DNA from: Pseudomarimonas arenosa
GTDB lineage: Bacteria > Pseudomonadota > Gammaproteobacteria > Xanthomonadales > Xanthomonadaceae
Assembly (NCBI RefSeq): GCF_014841215.1
Contig: NZ_JACYTR010000010.1
Span: forward strand, 62,001-126,000
Length of the DNA stretch: 64,000 nucleotides
Direction: 5' to 3'
Position numbers and translations under genes: made by a program. Numbering within the stretch: the first letter of the stretch is position 1; each line of letters opens with the position of its first letter. A model generated the notes under the pieces. The model was not told where the DNA came from. It did not search any database and saw nothing but the letters and a program-made list of their open reading frames with translations. Below, piece by piece: positions 43,583-52,441 of this stretch.

Positions 43583-46500
43583 ATGAACTATCTTGCTGCC
43601 CTGCCCCTGCTCGCCCTGGCCTGTTCGCTGCAGGCCGCCGACCTGCCGCATCGCAACTACGAAAACCATCCACAGAACGCGATCGATCTCAGCCCCGACG
43701 GCAGCCGCATTGCCGTCGCCCATACCGCCGATCAGCGCGTGCAATGGTTTGTCAGCAGCGAGTTGGGGCCGGTGGCCGGCGGCCATACCGTGGTCGGCGT
43801 CGATCCAGTCAGTGTGCGTTTTCGCGGAAACGACGAGCTATGGGTGGTCAATCACCTATCCGACTCGATCAGCATCATCGACGTCGCCAGTCGCCAGGTC
43901 ACACGCACCCTGCCTACCGGAGATGAGCCTTTCGACGTGGTGTTCGCCAACGGCCGCGCCTTTGTCAGCTGCTCGCAGATCAATCAGGTCTGGGTCTACC
44001 AGCTGGACGATCTCACCCTCGCCCCCACGGTGATCAAGGTCGCTGGCGAGGACCCGCGTGGATTGGCGGTCAGCGCCGACGGCAGCGAGGTGGCGGTGGC
44101 GATCTTTGAATCGGGCAATGCCAGCACCGTGCTGCCCGGCGGCTTCGACAACACGGTCATCGCCCTGCCCAATGCGGTGGGTGATCCGCGTGGCCCCTAC
44201 GGTGGTCAGAACCCGCCACCCAATTCGGGCAGCGCGTTCGAGCCGCCACTGGAAGGCTCAGCGCCGCCGCCGAATGTCGGACTGATCGTGAAGAGGGCCG
44301 GCGATGGTCGCTGGATGGATGACAACCATGGCGACTGGAGCCGCTTCGTGTCGGGCGATCTGGCCAGTCAGTCGCTGCGTCGAGTCGGCTGGAACATGCC
44401 TGACCGCGACATTGCACTGATCAACACATCCAGTTTGGCGGTGCAGTACGTCAGCGGCCTGATGAATATCGGCATGGCGATCAGTCCACTGCCGGGCGGA
44501 GGTTACGCCCTGGTCGGCACCGACGGCGACAATGAAATCCGCTTTGAACCCAATGTCAAGGCGACCTTTCTGAAGGTGCTGCTGGCCACCGTTGGCAGCA
44601 ATGGCAGCCAGCCTCAGCGTTTCGATCTTAACCCACACCTTGACTACAGCCAGCGCAGCATCAGTGCCGAACTGCGTCAGCGTTCGATCGGCGACCCGCG
44701 GGCGGTGGTCTGGCACAGCGATGGTGAACGCGGCTGGGTAGCCGGACTCGGCTCGAACAACGTGATCGAGATCAGTCGCAGCGGCCAGCGCCGCGGCAAC
44801 CCCATCGAGGTCGCCGAGGGCCCGATCGGCCTGGCCTTGGACGAAGCACGTGGCAAGCTCTATGTCTGGAGCCACTTCGCATTGAGTTTGAGCGTGATCG
44901 ATGTCGACGATCGACAGGTCGAACACAGCATCGCCAGCTTCAACCCCTTGCCGGACGCGATCCGCCAGGGGCGCAAGTTTCTCTACGACACCCACGCCAC
45001 CTCCGGCCTCGGCCAGGCCTCTTGCGCCTCCTGCCACATCGACTCGCGAATGGACCGCCTGGCCTGGGATCTGGGTGATCCGTCGCACGCGCCCGCTCCC
45101 TTCGACCAGAACTGCGTCACCGCGGTGGCACGCGCCTGCGAACCGTTCCACGCCATGAAAGGGCCGATGGTGACGCAAACCCTGCAGGACATCATCGGTC
45201 ACGAGCCGCACCACTGGCGCGGCGATCGCAGAGGGATCGAGGCTTTCAACCCGGCCTTCATTGGCCTGCTCGGGCGCGACTCTGAGTTAAGCGCCGCCGA
45301 GATGCAGCAGTTCGAGGATTTCCTGGCCACCATCTACTTTCCGCCCAATCCATTCCGCGCCATCGACAACAGCCTGCCGCGCAACCTGGCGCTGGAGGGC
45401 CACTACACCAGCGGCCGCTTCAGCCTGATCGGCCAGCCGCTGGGCCATGGCGATGCCGTGCGCGGCCTGGTGCTGTTCACTCAGGGCTTGCTCGATGCGC
45501 CGTTCCAGTGCGCCAGCTGTCATACCTTGCCGACCGGCATGGCGGTCAATGGTCCCTTGTTTGCCGGCCTTCCCTCAGTGGTGGCCGGCGGCAGTGTGAT
45601 GCCGATCGGGCCGATGGGCGAAAACCATCTGGGCGTGGTCAGCATCGATGGCTCCAGCAATGTGCACATCAAGGTGCCGCAGCTGCGCAACCAGCATGAA
45701 AAGGTCGGCTACGAATCCACCCAGCTGGAGAGCAACGCCGGCTTTGGTTTTCTCCACGATGGTTCGGTCGATTCGCTGTCGCGCTTTCTTTCTGCCAATG
45801 CCTTTGATGTGACCTCGGACCAGGATGTGGCCGATCTCACCGCCCTGATGCTGAGCTTTGCCGGCGGCGACTTCAGCCTCGACAACCCGGCACTGGGCGC
45901 AGCCGCGCCGCAGTCGAAAGACAGTCATGCCGGGGTCGGTGCCCAGACCGAACACCGCGGAGGTCCGGCCTCGGCGCGCCTGAACCAACTGCTCAGTATT
46001 GCCCGCGATGGCAAGGTGGATCTGGTAGTTCATGGTGGCGGTCGCGGTTACCGCTACCTGCCGGGCGAGAACCGGCTACTGGCCGATGACGGCGCCACGC
46101 GGCTGAGCCCGGCCGAACTGCAGGACCTGGCCTCGCAGAGCGTGCCGCAGACCTGGACCCTGCTAAGCAGGAATCTGGCTACCCGTTTCGCCAATGATCG
46201 CGACGGCGACGGCATCAGCGATGCGATCGAACTGCAGCAAGGCTCGAATCCAGCCGATGCCGACAGCATCAGCCTGCGCCCTGCCGCCGGTCTGTGGTTC
46301 AACCCAGCGCGCAATGGTCACGGTCTCGATCTGCAGTTCGTGGTCGGCAGCAATACGCTGGCCCTTACCTGGTACACCTACAACGACGACGGCAGCCCGA
46401 CCTGGTACCAGGCGGTCGGCCCGTTCGCCTCACCCTGGCAGGCCGACCTGCTGCGCTACCGCTGGAATGCCAGCCTGAATCGGGCCGAGAGTGAAACCGT

Positions 46501-46999
46501 GGGCTCAGCATCGCTGAGTTTTGATCAGGGCAGACAGATGAGCTTCCAATGGCAACTCGGCAATCGCAGCGGCAGTGAGCCGATGCTGCCCCTGCTCAGT
46601 GCTACCTCGGCGCCGGCGCCTGATCACACTGGCATCTACTTCGATGTCAATGAGCCTGGCTGGGGGCTGAGCATCAACAGCGCCGAGAACATTCGTGGTG
46701 CTCTGATGTACTTCTACGATGACGCCGGCGAGCCGCGCTGGAGCCTGGGCCTGGGCGACAACCGGCAATCCAGCGAACAGATCACCATGCTGCGCTTCAC
46801 CGGCTTCTGCCCCGATTGCCCCGCCAGCGCAACGCCCTCGGTGCCGGCCGGCACCCTGAGCTGGCGTTTCAGCGCAGCACGCGCGCTTGAAGTCGACACC
46901 GATGTCGCCGCCGCACAAAGCCCGAGCGCTCCCTGGCGTCGGCAGCAGCGTCCGTTGACCGCCCTGAGCCAGCCCTATCTGGACCCACGCTGGCAGTGA
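43583..46999 (+). CDS. Secreted beta-propeller / di-haem cytochrome c / TSP3 fusion protein
   Basis: A 1,138-residue exported protein. After a signal peptide (~1-18) comes a YVTN/lactonase-like beta-propeller (~25-460; blades such as VAHTADQRVQWF, IDVASRQVTRTLPTGDEPFDVVF). Two haem c sites follow, CASCH at 481-485 and 643-647. Between them lies MKGPMVTQTLQDIIG and HHWRGDRRG, as in di-haem peroxidase-like proteins. A calcium-binding TSP3-like repeat (DRDGDGISDAIEL) is next. Last are two GLWFNPARNGHGLDL / GIYFDVNEPGWGLSI repeats of a type common in Xanthomonadales secreted proteins. It should be a periplasmic or surface redox protein; electron donor and substrate are unknown. Confidence 0.85.
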   Translation: MNYLAALPLLALACSLQAADLPHRNYENHPQNAIDLSPDGSRIAVAHTADQRVQWFVSSELGPVAGGHTVVGVDPVSVRFRGNDELWVVNHLSDSISIIDVASRQVTRTLPTGDEPFDVVFANGRAFVSCSQINQVWVYQLDDLTLAPTVIKVAGEDPRGLAVSADGSEVAVAIFESGNASTVLPGGFDNTVIALPNAVGDPRGPYGGQNPPPNSGSAFEPPLEGSAPPPNVGLIVKRAGDGRWMDDNHGDWSRFVSGDLASQSLRRVGWNMPDRDIALINTSSLAVQYVSGLMNIGMAISPLPGGGYALVGTDGDNEIRFEPNVKATFLKVLLATVGSNGSQPQRFDLNPHLDYSQRSISAELRQRSIGDPRAVVWHSDGERGWVAGLGSNNVIEISRSGQRRGNPIEVAEGPIGLALDEARGKLYVWSHFALSLSVIDVDDRQVEHSIASFNPLPDAIRQGRKFLYDTHATSGLGQASCASCHIDSRMDRLAWDLGDPSHAPAPFDQNCVTAVARACEPFHAMKGPMVTQTLQDIIGHEPHHWRGDRRGIEAFNPAFIGLLGRDSELSAAEMQQFEDFLATIYFPPNPFRAIDNSLPRNLALEGHYTSGRFSLIGQPLGHGDAVRGLVLFTQGLLDAPFQCASCHTLPTGMAVNGPLFAGLPSVVAGGSVMPIGPMGENHLGVVSIDGSSNVHIKVPQLRNQHEKVGYESTQLESNAGFGFLHDGSVDSLSRFLSANAFDVTSDQDVADLTALMLSFAGGDFSLDNPALGAAAPQSKDSHAGVGAQTEHRGGPASARLNQLLSIARDGKVDLVVHGGGRGYRYLPGENRLLADDGATRLSPAELQDLASQSVPQTWTLLSRNLATRFANDRDGDGISDAIELQQGSNPADADSISLRPAAGLWFNPARNGHGLDLQFVVGSNTLALTWYTYNDDGSPTWYQAVGPFASPWQADLLRYRWNASLNRAESETVGSASLSFDQGRQMSFQWQLGNRSGSEPMLPLLSATSAPAPDHTGIYFDVNEPGWGLSINSAENIRGALMYFYDDAGEPRWSLGLGDNRQSSEQITMLRFTGFCPDCPASATPSVPAGTLSWRFSAARALEVDTDVAAAQSPSAPWRRQQRPLTALSQPYLDPRWQ

Positions 47000-47023
47000 C
47001 CTCGACTCTTACTCTAGATCATC

Positions 47024-47719
47024 CTACATGTTAAGGGGCCAGGCGCCATGCAGAATTGCGGGCAACCACAGGTTGCCCGAGCGCTGATACAGCCAGCCAA
47101 ACAACAGGCCAATGGCGAAGATCGCCGCGAAGGTGGCGAAGGCCACCGGCTCGGGCGAACCCCAGCGGTACAGCGCGCCGTGCAGCGGTCCGAAGGTGAA
47201 CAGCAGATTGGCCAACAACAGCGCAGCCCAAGGCCCAAGGCGCGTTTGCAGGGCGGTCTGCAACCAGCCGCGATAGACCCACTCCTGCAACAGCCCCCAG
47301 ACAAACCCGGTGGCGACCGCCAGGACCAGTCCAAACAGGCCCTGGCTGCGCATTGCCGGTGACAGCGACGGTCCACTGAGGGTGAGCACCAGCGCCAGCG
47401 TCATCAGCGCCTGCAGCAGGAACAGTCGCTCCTCACTCGACCAGCGCGACCAGGGCTTCCAGCCCATCGCGGCTGAAGAAAGACCCATCCAGCTCAGCTG
47501 CAAGAACGCAGCGGCGGTCAGCAGACTCAACAGCAGCCCGACCCGCGGGCCGGGACCTGCACCCGCCGCCGCCACGATCAATTTCAACCCAGGTTGCAGC
47601 AGCAGGGCCCAGCAGGCAAAAGCCAGCAGCATTCGAGCAGCGCCGGATCGCGCCACTCGCACATCCAGCGGCTGAGGAAATCGCAGTATCAAAGCTCGAC
47701 CGAGTGCAGCAACGCTCAT
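47024..47719 (-). CDS. CPBP-family intramembrane metalloprotease
   Basis: A 231-residue membrane protein with about six hydrophobic helices. The CPBP (ABI, Rce1-like) motifs are WGLLQEWVYRGWLQT (the EExxxR motif with Gln for the first Glu) and the C-terminal LPAILHGAWP. The middle motif FxxxH appears as FTFGPLHGALY. The first-Glu change may reduce catalysis. The ATG at 47719 has GGAGG 5 nt upstream. It is divergent from the LytTR gene and convergent with the propeller gene (24 bp apart). Confidence 0.85.
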   Translation of the reverse strand: MSVAALGRALILRFPQPLDVRVARSGAARMLLAFACWALLLQPGLKLIVAAAGAGPGPRVGLLLSLLTAAAFLQLSWMGLSSAAMGWKPWSRWSSEERLFLLQALMTLALVLTLSGPSLSPAMRSQGLFGLVLAVATGFVWGLLQEWVYRGWLQTALQTRLGPWAALLLANLLFTFGPLHGALYRWGSPEPVAFATFAAIFAIGLLFGWLYQRSGNLWLPAILHGAWPLNM

Positions 47720-47876
47720 CCCATCCTCCAATCATGCAGCAGGCAAGACCGTCGACGTCGACATCCGCGCGGCCTTGCAGCGCGCCGCTGTCGCTTCATG
47801 AACAACCGGTTCCACGCTAAGCTGATCGCCAATGGCGAACCAGCGATTTGGGATCGATGACAGCGCGATGTGACCA

Positions 47877-48791
47877 ATGACAAGGCCGCCGAAAGCATCG
47901 CGCTGGCAGATCGCCTGGCAGCGGCCGTATCCACTCAGTCGTGGCACTGCAGTTGAGCTCGGCCATTCGCTGGCGATCACCGTGTTTGCCCTGCTGCTGA
48001 TCTGGCTGACCCGGCCATTTGGACTTGGCCACTTGCCAGCCAGCCTGGCCGATCGCCTGATCCTGGAACTAAGCGCCGTCTGCCTGGGCAGCGATGCGCT
48101 GCTGCGCGCTGCTCTGCCCGCCCTGTGGGGACGTCGCCTCGAAGCGGGCTGGACCTGCGGCAGGGAAATGCTGCGCACTGTCACCGAAATCGGCCTCCTG
48201 GCCTGCGCTGTGCTGGCCTGGCTCCACCTGCGCACTTCGATGACCCTTGGACCGCGCGGATGGTTGCTGGGCATCGCGGTGACCGCACTATGCGCCGCCG
48301 GACCAATCGCGCTGCGTGTGTTGCTGACTGAGCGCCAACTACGGGCGGCGCATCAGGATGAACTTGAGCGTGCTGCGCGCCACTCGGCAGACTCGGCAGC
48401 CAGCGACTGGCCGAGCACGCTCGCCATCGAGGCCAGCGACGGCCAACTGGCGCTGAGTTTTTCCGCCTTTCGTTACGCCGAGGCCGAGCAGAATTACGTC
48501 AACGTAGTGTGGCACGAGCAGAATCGCCGACATCAGCGGCTGCTGCGAATGACGCTGAGCGAACTTGAGCAGCAACTGGCCCGCTATCCGGTGTTTCGCT
48601 GCCATCGCTCGTTTCTGATTTCCCTGCCGGCCGTGACCGAGGCCCGGGGTAATGCGCAGGGCTACCAGCTCAACCTGCGCGAGCTGCCGGAGACGGTGCC
48701 GGTTGCGCGCTCACGCTTGACCGACTTTCGTGCTGCCTGGGCGCCGGTCAGCCAGGCTGCCCCACCACCGGCTACTGATCCACCGACTTGA
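47877..48791 (+). CDS. Membrane-bound LytTR-family transcription regulator
   Basis: A 304-residue protein with four N-terminal membrane helices (~28-45, 58-82, 100-120 and 125-150) and a short coiled linker. A C-terminal LytTR DNA-binding domain follows (FRYAEAEQNYVNVVW, LSELEQQLARYPVFRCHRSFLI, PVARSRLTDFRAAW). There is no receiver domain, so it probably senses at or in the membrane. It is divergent from the CPBP protease gene with a 157-bp shared promoter region, a pairing that suggests mutual regulation (inference). Confidence 0.88.
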   Translation: MTRPPKASRWQIAWQRPYPLSRGTAVELGHSLAITVFALLLIWLTRPFGLGHLPASLADRLILELSAVCLGSDALLRAALPALWGRRLEAGWTCGREMLRTVTEIGLLACAVLAWLHLRTSMTLGPRGWLLGIAVTALCAAGPIALRVLLTERQLRAAHQDELERAARHSADSAASDWPSTLAIEASDGQLALSFSAFRYAEAEQNYVNVVWHEQNRRHQRLLRMTLSELEQQLARYPVFRCHRSFLISLPAVTEARGNAQGYQLNLRELPETVPVARSRLTDFRAAWAPVSQAAPPPATDPPT

Positions 48792-49395
48792 GGCTGGACC
48801 GTGATGTTCATGCTGCACGTCGCCGCCTCAAACCGCACTCGCTGAACCGATCACAAAGCACGCTGAAGCGATGCCCTCGCTTCGCCGTACGATGAAGCGA
48901 GTCAAGTCGCCTCCCATAGCTCACCGTTTCACCGGAAACTTCACCAAGCGCCCGCAACGATTCGCCTAAGCGATTGAAGTAGCGTCATTTGCGCTATTTC
49001 TCTGATTCGCTGCGTACTGAATCAACCGCCGGCACGCAGAACAAACGTCACGGCTCGATAGCAGAAAATTGCTGAACACATCCATTGGTCAGGTCAGGAA
49101 TACGAAAGCCTCACAACGAAATTTTTACGCAAACTCCGAACAGCCGCTTCCGCCCCGAAGCGGTTTGCTCCGCCGGTTCACCGTCTCGATGGGCTGCATG
49201 CATTGTTACCAATGCTTCCAAGCTCACTGCGGCAGTGAACCGCCACTGGGTATGCACTGCGCTGTTGCCTCTTTGCTCTCTATCAACGTTCAGAGTGGCC
49301 TGCACACAGACTCGCGAAGGATCGCGAGGCGGGACCAAGGCAACAGCGCAGTGCATACCGCTTGGGTGGAGCTCTTTCCCAGCATGGAGTCTTGC
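48792..49395 (+). promoter_or_regulatory. Long, highly structured leader upstream of the TonB-dependent receptor gene
   Basis: No gene is supported in these 604 bp. It contains at least four inverted repeats. They are CTCGCTTC/GAAGCGAG (48876-48901), CCGCTTC-CGCCCC-GAAGCGG (49144-49163) and a 22-nt perfect inverted repeat (49249-49270 with 49338-49359). Inside the loop of the last is CTCGCGA-AGGA-TCGCGAG (49311-49328). The last repeat ends 36 bp before the ATG. Such a layout suggests post-transcriptional control or a small inserted element. The open frame continuing upstream of 49396 is not receptor-like. Confidence 0.6.
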
Positions 49396-52167
49396 ATGAA
49401 GAAGAACCGACTTAACCAGGCGATTGGCCTGGCATTGAGCCTCACCTCCCTGGCACTGCTGTCTGCCAGTTCTGCGATGGCCCAGAACAGCAACGACCAG
49501 GAGGAAGAAACCAACGAACTCGATCGCATCACCGTTACCGGTTCGCGTCTACAGCGCGTGCAGCTGGAAGGCCCTTCGCCGGTCACCATCATTGATGCCG
49601 CGCAGATTCAGCGCGAGGGCTTTACCACCGTTTTCGAGGTACTGAACTCGCTGACGCAGAGCACGGGCCAGATCCAGGTGGAACAGGATGCCGGCACCTT
49701 TACCCAGAACGCCAACTCAATCAACCTGCGCAACCTCGGCCCGGGCCTTTCGCTGCTGCTGATCAACGGCCGCCGCGCGGCGGACTATCCGCTGCCGTTC
49801 AACGGCCAGAGCAACCTGGTCAACCTGGCTTCGATTCCTGCCGCGGCGGTGGAACGCATTGAAGTGCTGGCCGGCGGCGCATCGGCCATTTACGGCTCCG
49901 ACGCGGTGGCTGGCGTGATCAATATCGTGCTGCGCAAGAGCTTTGAAGGCCACATGCTGAATGCACGCGTGGGCGGCACTGAAGACGGCGGCGGCGCCAG
50001 CAAGCGCCTGCAGTTGGTCGGTGGCAGCAGCCAGGGCAACCTGAATCTGGTCTACACCTTTGAGTATCTGGATCGGCAGCCGATCTGGGGCTTTCAGCGC
50101 GACTTCCAGGATTCGCTGGCCGACGACCCGCGCCTCAGTGGCCAGGTGGTGAACACCCGCAATGTGCTGCTGCTCGACCCGTTCGATGGCAATGACGATG
50201 GCCTGACCTATATCGATCCGGGTCCGGCTGCCTGCTCGGCCTTTTCACCGGAGCTGGAATACTCGTTCCGTCCGGGCGGTCGCGGCTTTTACTGCGGACG
50301 TTCCGACGACGTTTCGCAGTTCACCCTGCGCAACCGGCGCGAAAACCTGAGCGGCATGCTGGATGTCAGCTACCTGTTTGAGGGCGGCCAGGAGCTGTAC
50401 GGCAACCTCAACGTGTTTCAGTCGGACAGTGAGTTCAACACCGGCACCGCGTTCTGGACCTTGCTCAGCAGCAACTTCCTGATTGATACCGGCGGCACCG
50501 ACTACTTTGATGTCGGTGGCGAGACCGTGCTGCCGCAGCGCATCTTCACCCACGCCGAAACCGGTGGCCGAGATGCCAACAACCAGACCTTCGATGAGCG
50601 CAACTGGAACATCGTGTTGGGCTTGAAGGGTGTGTTTGGCGATGGCCGCTTTGACTACGATGTCTCGTACTCGCACTCCGACTACACGGTTGAGCGGACC
50701 CGCCCACTGTTCCTGGCCGATGCCATTGATGACTATTTCCTCGGCCCGCAGCTCGGTACCGGCATCTTCGGCGCGCCGATTTATAACCTCAATCGTGACC
50801 GCCTGTTCAGCCCGATTACGCCGGAGATCTATCGCAGCCTGACCGCCATCGATACCACCGAGGCCGATTCCTCCAACGACGTGCTGACCGCCGTGGTCAC
50901 CGGCGATCTGTGGGACCTGCCGGCTGGCCCGGTAGGCTTTGCGGCGGTGGCCGAGTGGGGCACGCAGGACTACCAGATCGATCTCGACCCCCGCCTGAGA
51001 AATGATGAGTTTTGGGGTTTCACCGGCACCGGCGGCGGCGGCGAGCGCGACCGTTATGCGCTCGGCCTGGAGTTTGGCCTGCCATTGCACGACACCGTCA
51101 ACGCTACCCTGGCTGGCCGCTGGGACAAGTACGACGACATCACCGCCGTAGATGACGCACTGACCTATAACGTCGGCCTGGAGTGGCGGCCGATCGATTC
51201 GCTGCTGGTTCGCGGTGGCTATGCCACCAGCTTCCGCGCCCCGGACATGCACTACGTGTTCGCCGACCCGTCGGGCTTCTTCCAGTCGGTCGACGATCTG
51301 TATCTGTGCCGTCGCGACGAACCGGGCACGCCAACATCTGATTGCACATTTGCAAACTCCTCGTTCCGCGGCTCGCGCCAGGGCGACCCGAACCTGGAGG
51401 AGGAAGAGGGCGAGAGCTTCACCGCTGGTGTGGTGTGGAACATGACCGACAACCTGTCGCTGTCGGTCGACTACTACAGGGTTCGACTGGAAGGCATCGT
51501 CGATGATCTGAACGTCAACTACATCATCGATCGTGAAGCCGACTGCCGCCTGGGCATGGATATCGATGGCTCGCCGGTAAATATCAACTCGGCCGAGTGC
51601 CAGGATATTCTTAGCCGTGTCGTCCGCGCACCGGCCGATGGCTCGCAGTTTGCCGAGACCCTGGTCTCGATCCGCACGGGCCCGATCAATCGAGCTGTTC
51701 AGGAAGTCAGCGGCATCGACGCCGAACTGAAGTACGCCCTGGCCACCGACAGCTATGGTGACTTTGGCTTCCAGCTGGCCTGGTCACACGTGCTGACCGA
51801 CAAGCAGGCACAGTTCGCGGCCGACCCGATTGTCGACCAGCGCGACAATCAGCTCGACCTGCGCTCGCGTATGCGCGGCAGCGTGAGCTGGGCCAAGGGC
51901 GACTGGCGTACCACCCTGTTCGGCACCCGCTTCGGCTCGGCGCTGATCGAAAACCTGGAGGGTCGCTCAGGCAGCTACACCCGCTTCAACCTGACCGTGG
52001 AGCATCGTTTCAGCGATTCGCTGCTCGGCCGCTTGACGGTGCAGAACCTGTTCGACAAGGATCCGATCCTGGATACCTTCAACTTCCAGGCTTATCCGTT
52101 CTACACCACCAGCATCTACGACCCGACCGGGCGTGAGGTGTTTGCGGAAGTGGAATATCGGTTCTAG
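49396..52167 (+). CDS. TonB-dependent outer-membrane receptor
   Basis: A 923-residue outer-membrane transporter. A signal peptide (ALSLTSLALLSASSAMA) is followed by the TonB-box-like DRITVTGSRL, then the plug (PVTIIDAAQIQREGFTTVFEVLN, NLRNLGPGLSLLLINGRR, VERIEVLAGGASAIYGSDAVAGVINIV) and a 22-strand barrel ending FAEVEYRF with the terminal Phe. The ATG at 49396 has GGAG 8 nt upstream; upstream in-frame residues belong to the leader. The substrate is not evident; the following reg_prop kinase may sense the same compound. Confidence 0.95.
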   Translation: MKKNRLNQAIGLALSLTSLALLSASSAMAQNSNDQEEETNELDRITVTGSRLQRVQLEGPSPVTIIDAAQIQREGFTTVFEVLNSLTQSTGQIQVEQDAGTFTQNANSINLRNLGPGLSLLLINGRRAADYPLPFNGQSNLVNLASIPAAAVERIEVLAGGASAIYGSDAVAGVINIVLRKSFEGHMLNARVGGTEDGGGASKRLQLVGGSSQGNLNLVYTFEYLDRQPIWGFQRDFQDSLADDPRLSGQVVNTRNVLLLDPFDGNDDGLTYIDPGPAACSAFSPELEYSFRPGGRGFYCGRSDDVSQFTLRNRRENLSGMLDVSYLFEGGQELYGNLNVFQSDSEFNTGTAFWTLLSSNFLIDTGGTDYFDVGGETVLPQRIFTHAETGGRDANNQTFDERNWNIVLGLKGVFGDGRFDYDVSYSHSDYTVERTRPLFLADAIDDYFLGPQLGTGIFGAPIYNLNRDRLFSPITPEIYRSLTAIDTTEADSSNDVLTAVVTGDLWDLPAGPVGFAAVAEWGTQDYQIDLDPRLRNDEFWGFTGTGGGGERDRYALGLEFGLPLHDTVNATLAGRWDKYDDITAVDDALTYNVGLEWRPIDSLLVRGGYATSFRAPDMHYVFADPSGFFQSVDDLYLCRRDEPGTPTSDCTFANSSFRGSRQGDPNLEEEEGESFTAGVVWNMTDNLSLSVDYYRVRLEGIVDDLNVNYIIDREADCRLGMDIDGSPVNINSAECQDILSRVVRAPADGSQFAETLVSIRTGPINRAVQEVSGIDAELKYALATDSYGDFGFQLAWSHVLTDKQAQFAADPIVDQRDNQLDLRSRMRGSVSWAKGDWRTTLFGTRFGSALIENLEGRSGSYTRFNLTVEHRFSDSLLGRLTVQNLFDKDPILDTFNFQAYPFYTTSIYDPTGREVFAEVEYRF

Positions 52168-52221
52168 CAACAGGCCCAAGCGCTTCCATTCTGAACCCAC
52201 GGTTCAACTGCAAGCGCGGAC

Positions 52222-52255
52222 ATCACCGGGTTCGGCCATCGCCGGACCCGGTGAT
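52222..52255 (+). terminator. 15-bp hairpin after the TonB receptor gene
   Basis: ATCACCGGGTTCGGC-CATC-GCCGGACCCGGTGAT forms a 15-bp stem with one G-T pair 54 bp after the receptor stop. There is no T-tract, so it is a weak terminator or an mRNA-stabilising 3' hairpin. Confidence 0.5.
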
Positions 52256-52441
52256 TCACCTATCAACGAAATCCAATCGCTGTACTGAAGACAGCACAGC
52301 GATCAAGTCGAAGTGGCGTCGAAGCGTGGATGCAGCGCAATTCGTCAAGCTGCAAGGCAGACTATCGAATCGGCCTCTCCCTTTGCGACGACGATCTGCG
52401 CTACAGTCGCAAGCATCGTCCGCAGACCCAAGCCCTGCGCC

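Noticed and set aside
49249-49359. Rho-independent terminator in the receptor leader
   Set aside because: The 67-nt loop is too long and there is no T-tract after the right arm.
49069-49395. N-terminal extension of the TonB receptor
   Set aside because: It translates the inverted repeats of the leader; the signal peptide starts at 49396 with a good ribosome site.
52313-52441. N-terminal extension of the sensor kinase from the GTG at 52313
   Set aside because: The 43 extra residues do not look like protein and would bury the signal peptide; kept only as an alternative start.
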